The position numbers and the translations under genes were made by a program. The notes under the pieces are model-generated. The model had not been told where the DNA came from and searched no databases. It saw only the letters and a list, made by a program, of their open reading frames with translations. DNA of 64,000 bases from Sporodiniella umbellata (Eukaryota; Mucoromycota; Mucoromycetes; Mucorales; Rhizopodaceae), in contig JAIXMR010000116.1 in assembly GCA_025677835.1 (NCBI GenBank), forward strand, positions 20,728-84,727, given 5' to 3'. How positions within the stretch are numbered: position 1 is the stretch's first letter; the number at the start of each line of letters is the position of its first letter. Shown here in pieces: positions 1-12,988 of this stretch.

Positions 1-524
1 TTTTTTTTTTTTGGTGGAGGCGTTTCTATTGAATGGATTTTGTAGAGAGCTTAAGGCTTTAAAAGAGATCTACTATCAAATAGAGTGTGTTAGTAGATGT
101 GTACTCATGCTTGGGCCGAGTATTTACTATTGTTTGTATCTGACAAACCTAGGCTAGGAGGATGCTGACATTCAAACAAGTCATGCACTGGCTAGCTGCT
201 TTTAATTCGTGGAGTCTCTGTATTTTATCAGCTTTCGATTCGCAAACAGCACACAAAGCATTTCAATAAAAACAGTTGCTGCTTTTAACTCTATTTCTGG
301 GCTAATTGACTATTTGTATTATCAGTCCAAGGTTCGGTAGGGTTTGTTTGTGATTGACTTTGTTTAAATTAAGGAGACTGAGCGTTTACAGAAAAAAAAA
401 AAAAAAAAAAAAAATACAGTCATCTGATACACCGAGTGGATTTGATAATTGCTTTTCTTTTCTTTTATTTTTTTTCTTTTTCTCAACTTTGTATATAACA
501 CTTTACATAAACAGATAATTTCCA
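1..524. other. Intergenic, upstream of ATG2
   Basis: No coding potential recognised on either strand. The stretch holds an A23 run at about 392-414 and a T-rich tract just before the ATG2 start at 525, probably part of its promoter or 5' UTR. The left edge itself begins inside a T run. Confidence 0.6.
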
Positions 525-3500
525 ATGAAGGCTTGGGATTACTTATCTGGCTGGACAAACTTTTCGATACCTTCCAACATACAGAAACGTCTTTATAAGT
601 TTATATTGAAAAAAGCTATTGGCCCATTTCTACAAGACGACCTAGATCTAGAAAATTTTGACATTGAGCTTGTAAATGGCTCAGTAGAATTACGAGACAT
701 CAAGCTAAACCTAGAAGTAATGTTATACACATAATCTGTTCTCATTGCACTCCTAACACATCTCTTTTCTAATTTTGCCTTCCCACCTGAAAACACACAC
801 GCACATACTCTGGCTGCTTTTATTTACTTAAAAATCTATTAGAAACTGAATGAATTACTACAAGATACGCCATTCATGATTGAGAAAGGACAGGTCTCTT
901 GTATTCATGCTTCCCTTCCTTGGGCAAACCATTGGAGCGGAGTATCGATTGACATTCAAGGACTTGAAATCAATTTAGTTCCAGTTAAACATAAAGAGCC
1001 CAAAGATTTTGGTAAGCGTAGGATTGGGAAACAAAACAAAATAAAGAGGATGCTGATAGAAAATTGATTCGTAGAAAAAAAGATGGAGGAGTCCATCATG
1101 TCATCTTCGCTTCATTTTGCAGATGATTTCATAAAGTCTGAAATTGAAGAAGATGAAAAGGCAGAGGAAGCGCTACAACGAGCAGATGGCATCTACGTAT
1201 TGACACGTACGATAGATAAGCTTTTTGCTCAGTTGAAGGTATCTGTAACGGACACAGTAATACATATCATACACGCGTCAGCTGTTTCGCTATCAGATGA
1301 TGATGATGATGATGATGAAAAAGTCGATGAAGAGAGACAGTACAGTATAGATATCTGCTTACCGGCGATTTCTTATTTCGATGAAACTCCAGAATTCAAT
1401 AAAAATATCGAGCAACAAAAACATATTGACGAAAGCTCTCTATGGCTTCCACAGGCACCCAACGAGACCATAAAAATCATCACGTTTGAACCCCCCACTA
1501 TTTGGCTTAGATCCGTCAACGATTCGACCGAGACGTTTTACGAAGCCGAGTCAAGTCCTGTCATGGATTCTGAACCCATCCGAAAGACATCTTACGAGGC
1601 GCTTTTGTTTACTGCGATTGATAAAAACAACTGGATTAGGATAAAGACGATGCCACTTGATACCAACGCTTTTCATATCAAACAGGTTGACTTTTTGCTC
1701 ACTCATTTACGTCTGGTACTTTCGCCTAGTCAGCTCGCTTTTCTCTTAGACCTTGTAGAGTTTGTTCAGGATTCACCCAAACAGGCACCCTCCAGTACAG
1801 ACATTTTAGAAGACCTCGATGTTCGGAATCAGCAGCAGGAACTTTATCGAGACACAACAAGTGAACAAAAGGTCAAGGTCAAAATTTCAAAAATCGAAGT
1901 TTTTCTACTGGCAAAATCGTACCAGACCATTTTAGATAGTGACGTTCATCTTCAACAGACGCATATGCGCTTTACTATAGATCAATTCAACATTCGAATG
2001 CAACAGCTGGCAAACTGTAGACAGTGCGTCAATCTCTTGTTTCATAGTGTTCATTTGGATGAGTGGATCCAAAGCCCTATTCAGGCACCCCATGATAAGA
2101 GTCGACTACAGTATGGCATTTATTGGCCTGTGCTTAAGTTTGACAGCAGTATCACTCAAGATTATTCCGATCAGGATGTGTTTCCTCAATACCACGATAC
2201 CCAAAAGCCAGAAGCCAGCGCTGCGGAATCCATAAGAGTAAAGTTGGATAAAAAACGGTCTTTTTTAAATGGTAAACTTGAAGGCTATATATACATTTAT
2301 AAAAAGAACGGAAAGGCTATACAAAACGTTATCGATAGGAAATGCCTTATTAAGCGAAGAAGTACATGTTGACATTCAGCCATTTAAACTACTTGTGGAT
2401 CCGCGCATACTTGACAGATTTGAAAACTATATCCATGTAATGCTTGATAAAAAACCTACATCATATACATCAATTCCACCTGCAAGGTGAGTTACAAATA
2501 TACCTCTTTGAGGAAGAGGGCAGAAAAAAGAATGCTAGGTAAACTAATATTAAACATACAGACTTGAATCAATCGATACTTTACCCAATCGAAAAGTGCA
2601 GATCAAATGTGCCTTTATACGTTTATCTCTTTTAACACCGGATATGAGCGGATGCAAGAGCAGATATGAGTTTAACGATAAACATCATAAAAGCCAACTG
2701 AGTGTAGATGTTAAAAAAATCACGACTTCTTGGTCTACATCACCTATCACTGAATCTACAAATGAGATCGAGGAAAAGGAACAAGCCAACACGGACTACA
2801 AAACACGCTTAAACATGGAGCTGAATTATATTAATGTGTTTATAATTGAAGGTGAAAGTAGAAAGAGAAAAGCAACTCATCTTTTAACATGGTATACATC
2901 TATAATTTTTTTTTAAAAAAAAAAACAGACGCAATAGCACAATGTTGGTTTACTGCCAAAACAATTCAAGATAAGCGCATGTTTTCAGAAGCCATTTTGT
3001 CACCTAGCATAGAGATAACTATCAAAGATTCTCAATCAATTCATCCTTCAGATGCAGAAGCTGATATGCCATACAACCTATTTGACGAACTTAAACACAA
3101 TACATCATCTATCGAGTGTCAATCAGATGCTGCATTAATATTTAAACAAAGAACAATAGAAACTTCTGTAAGTGAAGTATACCAAGATAGCTCTTATAAA
3201 CATGAGTTGACACGCCTTTTTTCTCTCTCATAAAATGTGTAGCAATTTGTTGTGAACTGTCATTTGCCCCTCACTCAAATGAATCTTACCAAGGCTCACT
3301 GGGACAAAGTTCAGATAATACAAAACGATTTAATATTGTGGCAACCCAAATTCTTATTAAAGATAAACTCTCAGCCTGAGCAGATACACAGTATCTCGCC
3401 TAGTTTGTTTTCAATTGTTGCTGTTCTTAGTCAGGGACATTGGTGCTTGCATACTACGGCTACAGATCTGTTTACCCTTCAATTCTCGGAATTCAAATAC

Positions 3501-6096
3501 TTTGCGTGTATCAAACATATGGGAAAAAACGAAAACATCACCACACTTGATATTGAGGACCTAAACTTGTATGACAATATCAAGGACAGAGATTTGATAT
3601 ACAGAACGATACCAAAAGCTATAAGCGTAAGTTTAGATATAGAAACCCCCCCCCCCTTCTGACTCTATGGTATGTTTAGACTACTAGAAACCGGCCTATG
3701 GTGTCTATTTTCTCTCGTCTTACCTTGCTTTTTGATACCAACGAAGTCAAAAAAGAAACAAGTGTTGTTGCCAGTAGTTTATGTTGGAAAGCAACAACAG
3801 ACATTGCCTTTATCGAACAACTTATTCAATTTCAACAAGCACCCGAAAATGTAAGGAAAAAAAAACTTAGTTTACTTGTTTACACGTTTGTTTATAGATA
3901 GTCTTTATCGATCCCCCAAAGCAATACATCAAAGTCTATGCTCACGTATTGGATACTTCAATTGACTACAATCCAAAGGACCATCCTTCCAGATGTGCTG
4001 TGCTACTAGACGGTATTCAGGTGGTGACTGATATTGCAAACGGTCAGACAATGCTTAATGTCAAGGTTTGCATAGCTGACATCCAACTTTTACTGCTTGA
4101 CAACTCCCGCCATGCCTCTGTGGAAAGCAATGGTCTTAGCTCGCGCCGATATTGGCTTTCGCTTGGCCTAGTACCTTTAGTCTGTTTGCAAAATATTGAG
4201 TTGTTGACCAAATTAAAGTTACTGGATCATCTGCAAGTACCTAAAACTGAAATCGATTTAGTCAAAATCGACATTTCTTTAGACACAAGCTCCGACTCAT
4301 TTCAGAGTTTGGTCAACCTTGCTACTTACCTCTCACTACAGACAAGGTCTGAAAAACAAGAGGTCACAACAGTTCGCAAAAATCCACTAGATGCAATTCA
4401 TGCCCTGAACGAACAAGATATATTGGCTAGTCTGGATGAGGATGCGTTCAGAGCAGCGGAAAGAAAGATGTCGCCACCTACACTGATTGATATACCCGAG
4501 ATTGACTATTGCGAAGAGTTCTATGCGATTCAGGAGGTTAGCACACCACCCACTAAGCCCAAAAGACACATGAAGCGGACTGACGATATTGTAAGGCTGT
4601 TAATAGACGATCCATTAGAAGTAATTGACGATTTTTATGGGAAGGCTACCAAAGTCCCAGTCAATCAAAAAACATCGTCTGTTGATCTTGCTCGAGCACT
4701 GCTGTGTTTACGCGTATCGCATATGAATATTCATTGGAAGCTTTACAACGGGTACGATTGGGACTATGTACGTACAGAAATGTCAGCGCGTAAACCTGAA
4801 CAAGAATCGTCATCCAGATATCAAGGCAACCCGGGTAGAGAGAAGCGTGAGGATCGAGATGTCCAAATGGAGTTGCAGTTGACAGATATTTCAATTAGCT
4901 TTGATCTTATGCCTTCCCATGAGGCTGCTGATATCTATTTCGAGTTGGATATTAACGACATCAGTGTGATTGACAACATAAAAACTTCCAGTTGGAAAAA
5001 ATTCTTAGGGTATATGAAATCCGCCGTCGCATGCCGCGAAGATGGTGAAAGTATGCTACACATTGAATTGACCAGTGTGAGGCCTATACCCTACCAACAA
5101 GAGCTTCGCCTCAAGGTGAAGTCTCTACCTATACGGCTTTTTGTAGACCAAGATGCGCTTAATTTTCTGGTGGACTTTTTCACGTTTGACAAAATGATGT
5201 TAAAGTCAACGCAACTAATTGAAGTTACGGAGGAGACCAAAAAAGAAGATGTTTTTTTCCGTAAGTCAAAGCTAATTGTAAAAGACTTTGTTACTCAACA
5301 CACCTTTTGTACATAGAACATATAACCATAAGTCCGATAACTGTTAAGATTGACTATAAACCAAAGTATCTTAACTACAGCAACTTGAAAGAAGGTCAAT
5401 TAGCTGAACTCATAAACCTTTTTTCTCTCGATGGTGCAGAAGTGTCTTTATGTGCAATTAAGCTGAGTGGTATAAAAGGAATGGATCTTTTAGTAGACAA
5501 GCTGACGCAGGCATGGCTACCTTATGTTAAGCAAACTCAGGTCGCCAACATGGTCTCTGGTGTGGCTCCCATTCGCTCTCTGACGAATCTAAGCACTGGT
5601 GTTGCCGATTTGGTACTGTTGCCGGTCCAGCAATATCGAAAGGACGGTCGAATTATTCGAGGACTCCAAAAAGGAACGCTCTCATTTGCTCGTGCTACAG
5701 CAATCGAAGCCATAAAGCTGAGCTCACGTATAGCGTCCGGTACCCAAGTGGTTTTAGAGCAAGCAGATGAGTTTTTTAATGTACCTGCATCGCAAGCACC
5801 TTCTGCAATCACTGACCAACATTTTGTATATACGGACGAGGATATGGCACAGACTATTCTGGCCGTTCCTGCCGAAGAGCAAGATCAAGAGTCTGGTCAA
5901 AATGTAATACGCGCTGTACCTGTGGCTGTTATAAGACCTATGATTGGATTGACTGGTGCTTTCCAAAGCATTTTTAATGGCTTGAGAAACTCCATAGACC
6001 CTGTTAGAAGATTACAAAGTGAAGATGTAAGTTGAGTAGCCTTCGTTTCAATACAACTAAATTTTTTTTCTTTAGAAATACAAAAATTCCCAGTGA
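525..6096 (+). CDS. ATG2: Autophagy-related protein 2 (Atg2), lipid-transfer protein
   Basis: Atg2 is a rod-shaped bridge-like lipid transporter that feeds phospholipid from the ER to the growing phagophore, working with Atg9 and Atg18. Eleven exons join in frame to 1,627 residues: 525-716, 843-1011, 1075-2271, 2339-2486, 2562-2851, 2929-3167, 3243-3626, 3680-3850, 3898-5260, 5317-6026, 6076-6096. The N-terminus is the chorein domain (NIQKRLYKFILKKAIGPF, then LVNGSVELRDI). The middle has the Atg2-typical SRLTLLFDT and KKETSVV. The C-terminal part has VKIDYKPK and then GVAPIRSLTNLSTGVADL and YRKDGRIIRGLQKGT, the most conserved Atg2 block. A seven-Asp run is encoded at 1296-1316. The last exon encodes only KYKNSQ; without that splice the protein would end in VS. 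The gene converges on exportin-7 with under 100 bp between stop codons. Length fits fungal Atg2. Confidence 0.95.
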
Positions 6097-6193
6097 AAAA
6101 AATTATATTTTCTATTATTTTAATATAAACATAACACATGAACAAGAAAAACGATAGAAGAACAATCACACGGGAAGGAGAATCATTCCGCTT

Positions 6194-9100
6194 TTAGTAA
6201 TAAGTTGGCGGTGTTGTTAAAGGCATCAACTTTATACTGTGAGCATTTAGTGGCTTTCTGAAAACTGAAACGTTGTGGGTGAACCTTTCTCTGTCCTTGG
6301 TACTTAGTGTATAGTTTATACCGTCTAAAAGGCCATCCAAAATCTATATAAAAAAAAAAAAAAAAACAAATAAGCAAAGCCCTATAGTTGATTTCAGAAG
6401 TTACAGTTTTCACAGTAAATTGTCTTTCCGGTAATTGGGCTTCCACTACAGCCATAATATACTTGAATGTGTAATCTCGCTCCAATACAATTAAAGGATA
6501 CAGTGGCCTTGACAGAGTCCACTGATCCGACTTACTATCGAAAAATAAAGCCTGCAGTAGGCCGGTCAGTAGCGAGGGCAAGATATGTCTAAACTGAGTC
6601 AAATATGTCATAATCCAATGTGCTTGCGAAAGCTTTCTACGGCCTTGCTGTCTATTGAGTTTTTCGGTTTCTTGAATTACATAGCAGCACATATGATTGA
6701 TAACCGAGCATGCATGAGAAAATGTAACGGAATCTGCCGACTCGATACCTCGCTCACATGCCTGTATTATATGTAAAAACGTGCTGTGAGAAACTATTGG
6801 CATTGCCATCAGTTGACGTTCTTTGACAAATTCATCCAATAAATTGAAAAAAGAGTGCGACAAAATAGGGAAGCTCTATTAGAGACAATGCTCGTTCGTT
6901 AGTATCGGTAACCGCATGCTTTAAGATGTATAAATTTACAAGCAAGTCATCCAGCGGAACTCCCACAATCATCTCTAAAGTAGATTCAAAAGCTTTGTTG
7001 ACCGCTTCATCTTGGTACAACCAAAGGATTCCAAAATTGATGTACTTTCCTCCGAGGCAATTGGCTAAGATCTTGAAACACAAACCGATACCTTCATATT
7101 TGTAATCGTATATTTGACTCTTAGGTATGTCTACTTGTTTCAGGATTTGTTTGCTATAAATACTGATAATTTCGCTAGCATCCTTAAATATTAATATTCC
7201 ATTGGGCGACGATATATCAAATCCTGCTCTTTGATTCTTATTGCTCGTATATTCCAAATAAAACTTTAACAAAGTGTTGACAATGGGATCTGGAGACCAA
7301 GCCTCTACAGCATGCAGTAAGGCTGAAGAGTAATGGTTGTCAAACCAATCAAAAAATAAGAAAAAATGAGAGCGGCTTTGTATAGATGAAGCAAATCCAT
7401 GTAAATCAATGAATATATCTCGAAGACCTTTCTATTTTTTTTTTTTTAGAAAACAAATAAAGTGAGTACAGTTAAGCTAATCAACTCAATATCTTACTCT
7501 GGTTTTTTCTTGTCTAAAAGCCTCAATTGTACCCAAAGGCCCTAAAAGATGAAAACGCATATCAAATGGTTTCATAAACTCGTGAAATATGCGCTCAGTG
7601 GTATTGTCATCAGCAAACAGCAGTTTGCATAATATCTGAAAATATATAAAGCGATTATCGCTTTGCTTATCGTACTGGAAAAAAGCCATATCGCTTGACA
7701 AGTGATTTTGTAGAAGCATGTTGGTGCTTTCGAGCTTACGAAGGTTTTTTGATGCGCCGTACCTGTTAGATGGTTTATGCTTTGGTCTAATCATATCTTT
7801 ATATACCCTGAGTTAAGATAACTAAAAAGCTCTAGAGTCTTTCGAATAACAAGCTCATTGTCTGCCCATAGCTGTAAGTTGGAAATACTAAAAAAAAACA
7901 AAAAAAAAAAACATCAGTATTGTAATTTTTTTGTGTTTGTATATACATTTTTCGCATAACTGCTTCTAACATAGTAATTTGATCGCTTATTCCAAAAAGC
8001 TTTGATAGGCTGGAGTAAATCTATAGCATACTCTTTTTAGTACTAGCTTTTCTTTTCCATTTATATACATCTCTTCCGTTGGATTCACTCATATAGGACT
8101 TTTTAAATTGATGAAAAAAGTAAATGAATGCCAAGTCCAGCTTTTCATTCATAAAGGTGTTTCTATGTTGATTCTGAAGTGTTTGTTGAACACTAACTAA
8201 CTGTAGGACACGAGCTGTAATTTCACTGTCCATTTTATCTACATCTTCCGAAGTCATAAAAGCCTACATTGGTTAGTTTTTGTCTGATTCATAGCTTTAT
8301 CGCTCTTACTGCTCTATTTCCTACAAAAGAGGCCATAGTGTATATAAGCCATGCAAATTTCGTTTCAATTATTTCAAGGGCTTCTTTGAATTCTTCAGGA
8401 TTTATTATATTATACGAGTTGATCAGCTCTTGATACTGTATAGTAGTGGGGTCAAACAGCTGTATAAGTGCTGTAGCAGAGGCTTTGTATTTTTTGTGTG
8501 CTATCTGACCCAAGAAGTTAAGCGATTCTATCATCATATCTTCATTTTCGAAAGGGTCTATCAAAATATAAGCTTTTTGTTGGTTATCCTACAGTTACAC
8601 TTTACCATCTAACCCTTCCTCTATATACACAGGTATTGCTTCCAGGGAGGTGGTAATGTAAGTTTGAGCTACCTTTTCATGCAAAAAGAGATTAAAAAGA
8701 CATTATAGATGATGCCGTTTTTTTTTTCTACTCCAACCTCTAATATCATATTCGAGAGCTTTTCTATAGCTTCTTCGCCTAGCTGTTGATAGTATGTCAT
8801 GCTTTGTGCCAATCGATACCAAAACCCTAGTACATAAACCGAACTGTTGGGTGCAAATCTCCACGACCGGAAAGCTTTGAAAGAAAATTCAGCGATCACT
8901 GAAATCCAATCGAGATATCCCGGCGTCTGAACCATTTCGTTCAAAGGAACACTTGCCCTGAAACGCGACAAAAACCGACAGAATCCGTTGTATGTATCGC
9001 TGTTGTCTAGCCCACGTGAGCTGATAATAATACTGCGAATGCCTTGCATAATAGCTACAATAAACTGGCTTCTGTAAGGTTCAGTAAATAAAGCAATACG

Positions 9101-10264
9101 AATAGAGGCTATTTGAACAAGACAGTCCATCACTTTAGACATATGGAGTGGCTCAAATTGTTCGTACGAGTCGAAAAAAGTTGGTAAAAAGTCTTCTCTT
9201 GTCAGCAAAGGTCTCCAAGAAGTAGGTATCTAATTGGGTGGTTAGAGGCATTTCTTTGTATATTTTTTATAGCCTGGTGTTACCTGAATTGTACCCAAAT
9301 CCTCCCCAGATTCGTCAGGACTTGTGCCGCTAAAATCATACGAAAAACACTTTATCATCAAATCTAAAGTTACGCTTTTTAATCGCTGTTCTTGTTCAGC
9401 TTGACAAGAGTGTTAGTATGCAACATAAATTATAAAGGGAAAATACCGTGACTGTAAACTATCTGTCGTGCATTTATTTCCTGTAGTGTTTTGAATGCAG
9501 CTTTACATATATCAAACAGCTGCGTGTCGCGAAATTCACCAGCTTCCCTTTGTTAGTTGAAGGGCTAATTTAGATCTGCTTTTTTTTATCTTACCTGCTT
9601 TCCTAAATTTTGCTGGGTTTCCAGTGAAACAAGGCGGATTTATATCCTGCACAAGCACTGATAGCATTTGAAATCCAATAATACGGTGATCCACAGATGC
9701 CTTTCGGAAAAATCGTTAGCATGTTTTGCTATTGTTCTTTGGATATGTTCTACCTCGACAAATTGGGCCACGTCTTTATAAACGTCTCTATATTTTTCAA
9801 CATCAAACCATCCAATCAGAGTGACAATACTCAGTAAACTTGCTAGCTGTGTTATAATAAAAGGAATTAAATCCGTATGCATAAATGCATATTCAAGTAA
9901 AAAGGTTCCTAAATTTTATGTGTTAATTTTAGCTTGATCATAGACAGCTCTCTTTGTGCCTACTCAGTTGCAACTTGTATTCAGTACTAAACGTATTCAA
10001 TTGATCCTGTGTAAGCTGCTTAAGTCTAGAAAAACAAAAAGTCTGTACATAAATACTGGACGAACTTCCTAATAGCATTTGGAGCGCGGAGGCAGATTCC
10101 ATAGGTGTTGTGATTTCATTAGTTGCTCCAGAACTGGCTGAAAAAATAGGAAAAGACAGCTCTAGTCTTTTCTGTGCTTCAGCGATCTCTTCAGGCGTCT
10201 TTGGATTATATAGTTGCTCACACAAAGATATATAGTACGTTATTCTTTCGTCTGCTTGTGACAT
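6194..10264 (-). CDS. XPO7: Exportin-7 (importin-beta family nuclear exporter)
   Basis: Exportin-7 is a Ran-GTP-dependent karyopherin that moves folded proteins through nuclear pores. Fifteen exons join in frame to 1,102 residues, close to animal XPO7 (about 1,090): 10264-9964, 9908-9754, 9700-9595, 9542-9447, 9399-9284, 9229-8738, 8672-8606, 8557-8310, 8263-8069, 8020-7947, 7887-7807, 7762-7498, 7431-6940, 6875-6405, 6343-6194. Diagnostic stretches run the whole length: IGWFDVEKYRDVYKDV, GTSPDESGEDLGTIQ followed by IPTSWR, YQELI, FDISSPNGILIF, GIGLCFKILANCLGG and a C-terminal LDGLLDGINYTLSTKDRE. The ATG at 10264 is preferred over a longer reading from 10351, which would add a Phe-rich leader translated from an antisense poly(A) stretch. 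The donor of intron 14 has a second candidate nine bases upstream. Confidence 0.93.
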
Positions 10265-10704
10265 GCGTAAGATCTTGAAGTCAAAACAAAAAAAAAAATC
10301 AAAAAAAAAGCTGAAGGTTGAAAATTGTTGGTCGGAACACGCACTAGCCAATCAGTTTTCTTTTTGACCTATTTAGGACTCAATTGGAGTATCTTAAGGT
10401 TAAGCAAAAGCTTGAGCAACAGGCTGCTTATTGGCAAACACCATACAGTTTGCTTTGGAAAGAATCTACACTCTATATATGCATATGCGATTCAATTACT
10501 CATTTATAAGATAGAGACCAAACATAAAACAATTGTATGCTATACAATGTATATATCATTTAGAAGCATAGGCTTTGAATAATAGTATGTAACTTCAACT
10601 ATTGAAAGTAGAATTTGGTCGTTTTCTACGAGGAAAACACTAAAAGCATTTGTATAGCCTTTAAAAAACTGTACTTTTTTTTTTTTTATTTTTTCTTAAA
10701 AAAA
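10265..10704. promoter_or_regulatory. Divergent intergenic region, XPO7 / orphan gene
   Basis: 440 bp separate the two divergent start codons, so it probably holds both promoters. It has A runs next to the XPO7 start and T/A runs just before 10705. No further motif could be assigned. Confidence 0.4.
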
Positions 10705-11178
10705 ATGCAGAGCTATTTTGCAGTTGATACTACCAATGTTAAAGAACTCAATCGTTTGATTTTTTCTGAAACACAAGAAAAGCTCAATAATGAGATTGAC
10801 TTCTTTGCTGAAAACTTTGATAGTTGTCCTATCTCTATTGAATCATTGACCAAAACGTATGCTACACTTACTGGGTGTCAAGCTACCATATCAAAGAATA
10901 AATGTCTGTTAGACCCAAGCATTAGTCAGTCTTTAAACAATACCCAGCAATTACTTAACCAGGCTCTATCGACAATGAGCAAAAAGCAGGGCAGCATTCC
11001 GGACTCTGAAGAAAAACGAGCTGCTTATTTAGCTGAAAAAGAACTAAGAGAAAAAGCGTTAATGGAGGAACTGAGGAAAAAATCTGATCAACTAGATGAA
11101 TATTATACCAAAAAAACTCGAGAGTCCATTTATAAAAATCTTGTAGGTGCAAATCAGTGGGACTCCATACAACAGTAA
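10705..11178 (+). CDS. Hypothetical coiled-coil protein, 157 aa
   Basis: Intronless ORF of 157 codons starting at ATG 10705, directly after an A-rich leader. I do not recognise the family. The N-terminal half is predicted helical and mixed polar; residues of about 100-145 are strongly charged (EEKRAAYLAEKELREKALME), typical of a coiled coil or long helix. There is no signal peptide or membrane segment. It starts divergently from XPO7 and ends about 190 bp before NUDT12. It might be a subunit of a coiled-coil complex (kinetochore, dynactin or BLOC-like), but nothing in the sequence proves that. The clean ORF in an AT-rich stretch and non-repetitive composition support a real gene. Confidence 0.6.
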   Translation: MQSYFAVDTTNVKELNRLIFSETQEKLNNEIDFFAENFDSCPISIESLTKTYATLTGCQATISKNKCLLDPSISQSLNNTQQLLNQALSTMSKKQGSIPDSEEKRAAYLAEKELREKALMEELRKKSDQLDEYYTKKTRESIYKNLVGANQWDSIQQ

Positions 11179-11371
11179 TAAATTCGTTACACTGTTTTCG
11201 AAGAATCGCTAGCTGCAATTCCGTTTTCTCAGGCATTACTAATCGTCACGGCTAAAGTATACAAGCGCAAATGTTATGTAAGACTTTTGTTCTGGCCACA
11301 CTGCGCATATTTTTGGTTTTTTTTTGTTCTTTTCTTTTTTTTTTGGTCTTTGATTCATCTAAATTAAAAGC

Positions 11372-12988
11372 ATGAGCTCCAATATTTTTGAAGCAGCAGC
11401 CTCTGGCGATTTAGAGTATTTGAAAAAAAATATAAATAGCCTTAACGACAAGAATGAGCGAGGCTGGACACCTCTCCACTTTTCTGCTCGTTTTGGGCAA
11501 AGGGAAGTTGCACAGTTTTTGAAAGAAAGCAAGGTCAACTTGAGCGAGATGAACTCTGAAGGGAAAACAGCAAGTGAGCTTGCAACACTATGGGGCAACG
11601 ATGCTGTTGCAAAAATCCTACATATTGAGGACACTAGACCCAGCGTTTTTCCCGACAACCACGTATCTGTCTTTGGTGGAAATCCATTAAACAGGTAAAT
11701 AAACTTCGTCTTATGTATATAGACTCAACACGGCAAAGATTTGGATGGAAGAGAAACGATCCAGAGTTTCTTTCGAAACTAGCAAGATCACCTAAATCGA
11801 AATATATTGTTTTATGCAACCAACAGGCACTATACAACTCTTCTGATGCATTACATACAATTGTATATAGTAGTGTATCTTCTATTGTAGATAAAATATA
11901 CACTGAAGATGGTTTTAATCAAAACAACAGCGAAGTACTTCTTGTTTTTCTGGGGATTGATGAACGGGATGGAAAGGGAGAAGATGGCGTGGCTTACTGG
12001 GCTTTAGACCTTACACCCAAAGGCAAGTTTTCTAATGAGCTTGGGTCTCTAGCCAAAGGTATTAAGCTGATCTAAAGAGGCATTACTAATTTCTTTCTGA
12101 AAGAGCTTGAGTCATTATATACTTTTTATCCTACTATTCCGCGTGCTTTTGTTATGGACAAATCAACGAGTGCAATAATTGCGCAAGCTGCAGCAATGAG
12201 TAAATTAGATTTTTGCTTATCTATATTCTAAATACAATATTAGTTGACTGGAACGCTCGCAATATGTTTTGCTCAGCGTGCGGTAAAAGAACTGTGATGG
12301 CAGAAGGTGGACATAAAAGATCTTGCGTCCCTTCGGAATCTGCACCTAAATGTATTAGCCACAGTGGTGTACAAAACTTCACCTACCCACGCACAGGTAA
12401 TGTTTTTATAACTAATAGAAGCATTGTCTATAACTTCAATAGATGCTGTTGTTATTACCTGTATTATACACCCAAGTGGCGATAAAATATTATTGGGAAG
12501 ACAAAAAAGATGGCCCAGGAAAATGTACTCTTGTATTTCAGGTACATTAAATGAACTATAGTTTTTTTTCTTTGTTGATCGAACCATATTTGTAGGATTT
12601 GTAGAGCCAGCTGAAAGCTTAGAAGAGGCAGTGCGTCGAGAAGCATATGAAGAAACCGGTGTAGTTGTGAATAGAGTTTCGTACCATAGCGGCCAACCAT
12701 GGGTAAACAAAAACACAATAGACACTTGTAGTAACCTTCCATATCTGTACAACGTTCTAGCCTTTCCCCAATTCCCTTATGCTTGGTTTTTATGCAGAAG
12801 CAGTGACGACGGATATTTCTTTTGCTGATGATGAACTAGAATCCGCCCTTTGGTTCAGTCGACAACAAGTTATAGAGGCTCTGAATGGAGATGCCAAAGC
12901 AGAGTTTTCAATGGCGCCTAAAGGATCCCTCGCGCATACTTTAGTTAGTGCCTGGATAAATGATCGAAAATGGCAAAATAAGCTCTAA
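11372..12988 (+). CDS. NUDT12: NUDT12-type NADH pyrophosphatase / NAD-cap hydrolase (ankyrin + NUDIX)
   Basis: Hydrolyses NAD(P)H and, in animals, removes NAD caps from RNA; the family is largely peroxisomal. Seven exons join in frame to 441 residues: 11372-11694, 11739-12058, 12104-12199, 12244-12396, 12443-12541, 12596-12702, 12761-12988. Order of domains: ankyrin repeats at about 1-85 (GWTPLHFSARFGQREVAQFL), the NUDT12 N-domain (RFGWKRNDPEFLSKL; FLGID), a zinc ribbon starting FCSACGKR, then NUDIX. The Nudix box reads GFVEPAESLEEAVRREAYEE followed by TG. The downstream QPWPFPNSLMLGF is the NADH-specificity SQPWPFPxS motif. The protein ends in NKL, a plausible variant PTS1. Intron 1 uses the acceptor at 11738 because the nearer AG at 11722 would break the frame. 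Confidence 0.93.

Noticed and set aside
10265..10351. N-terminal extension of exportin-7 from 10351
   Set aside because: The added residues are Phe-rich, translated from the complement of A runs, and unlike XPO7 family starts; ATG 10264 fits.
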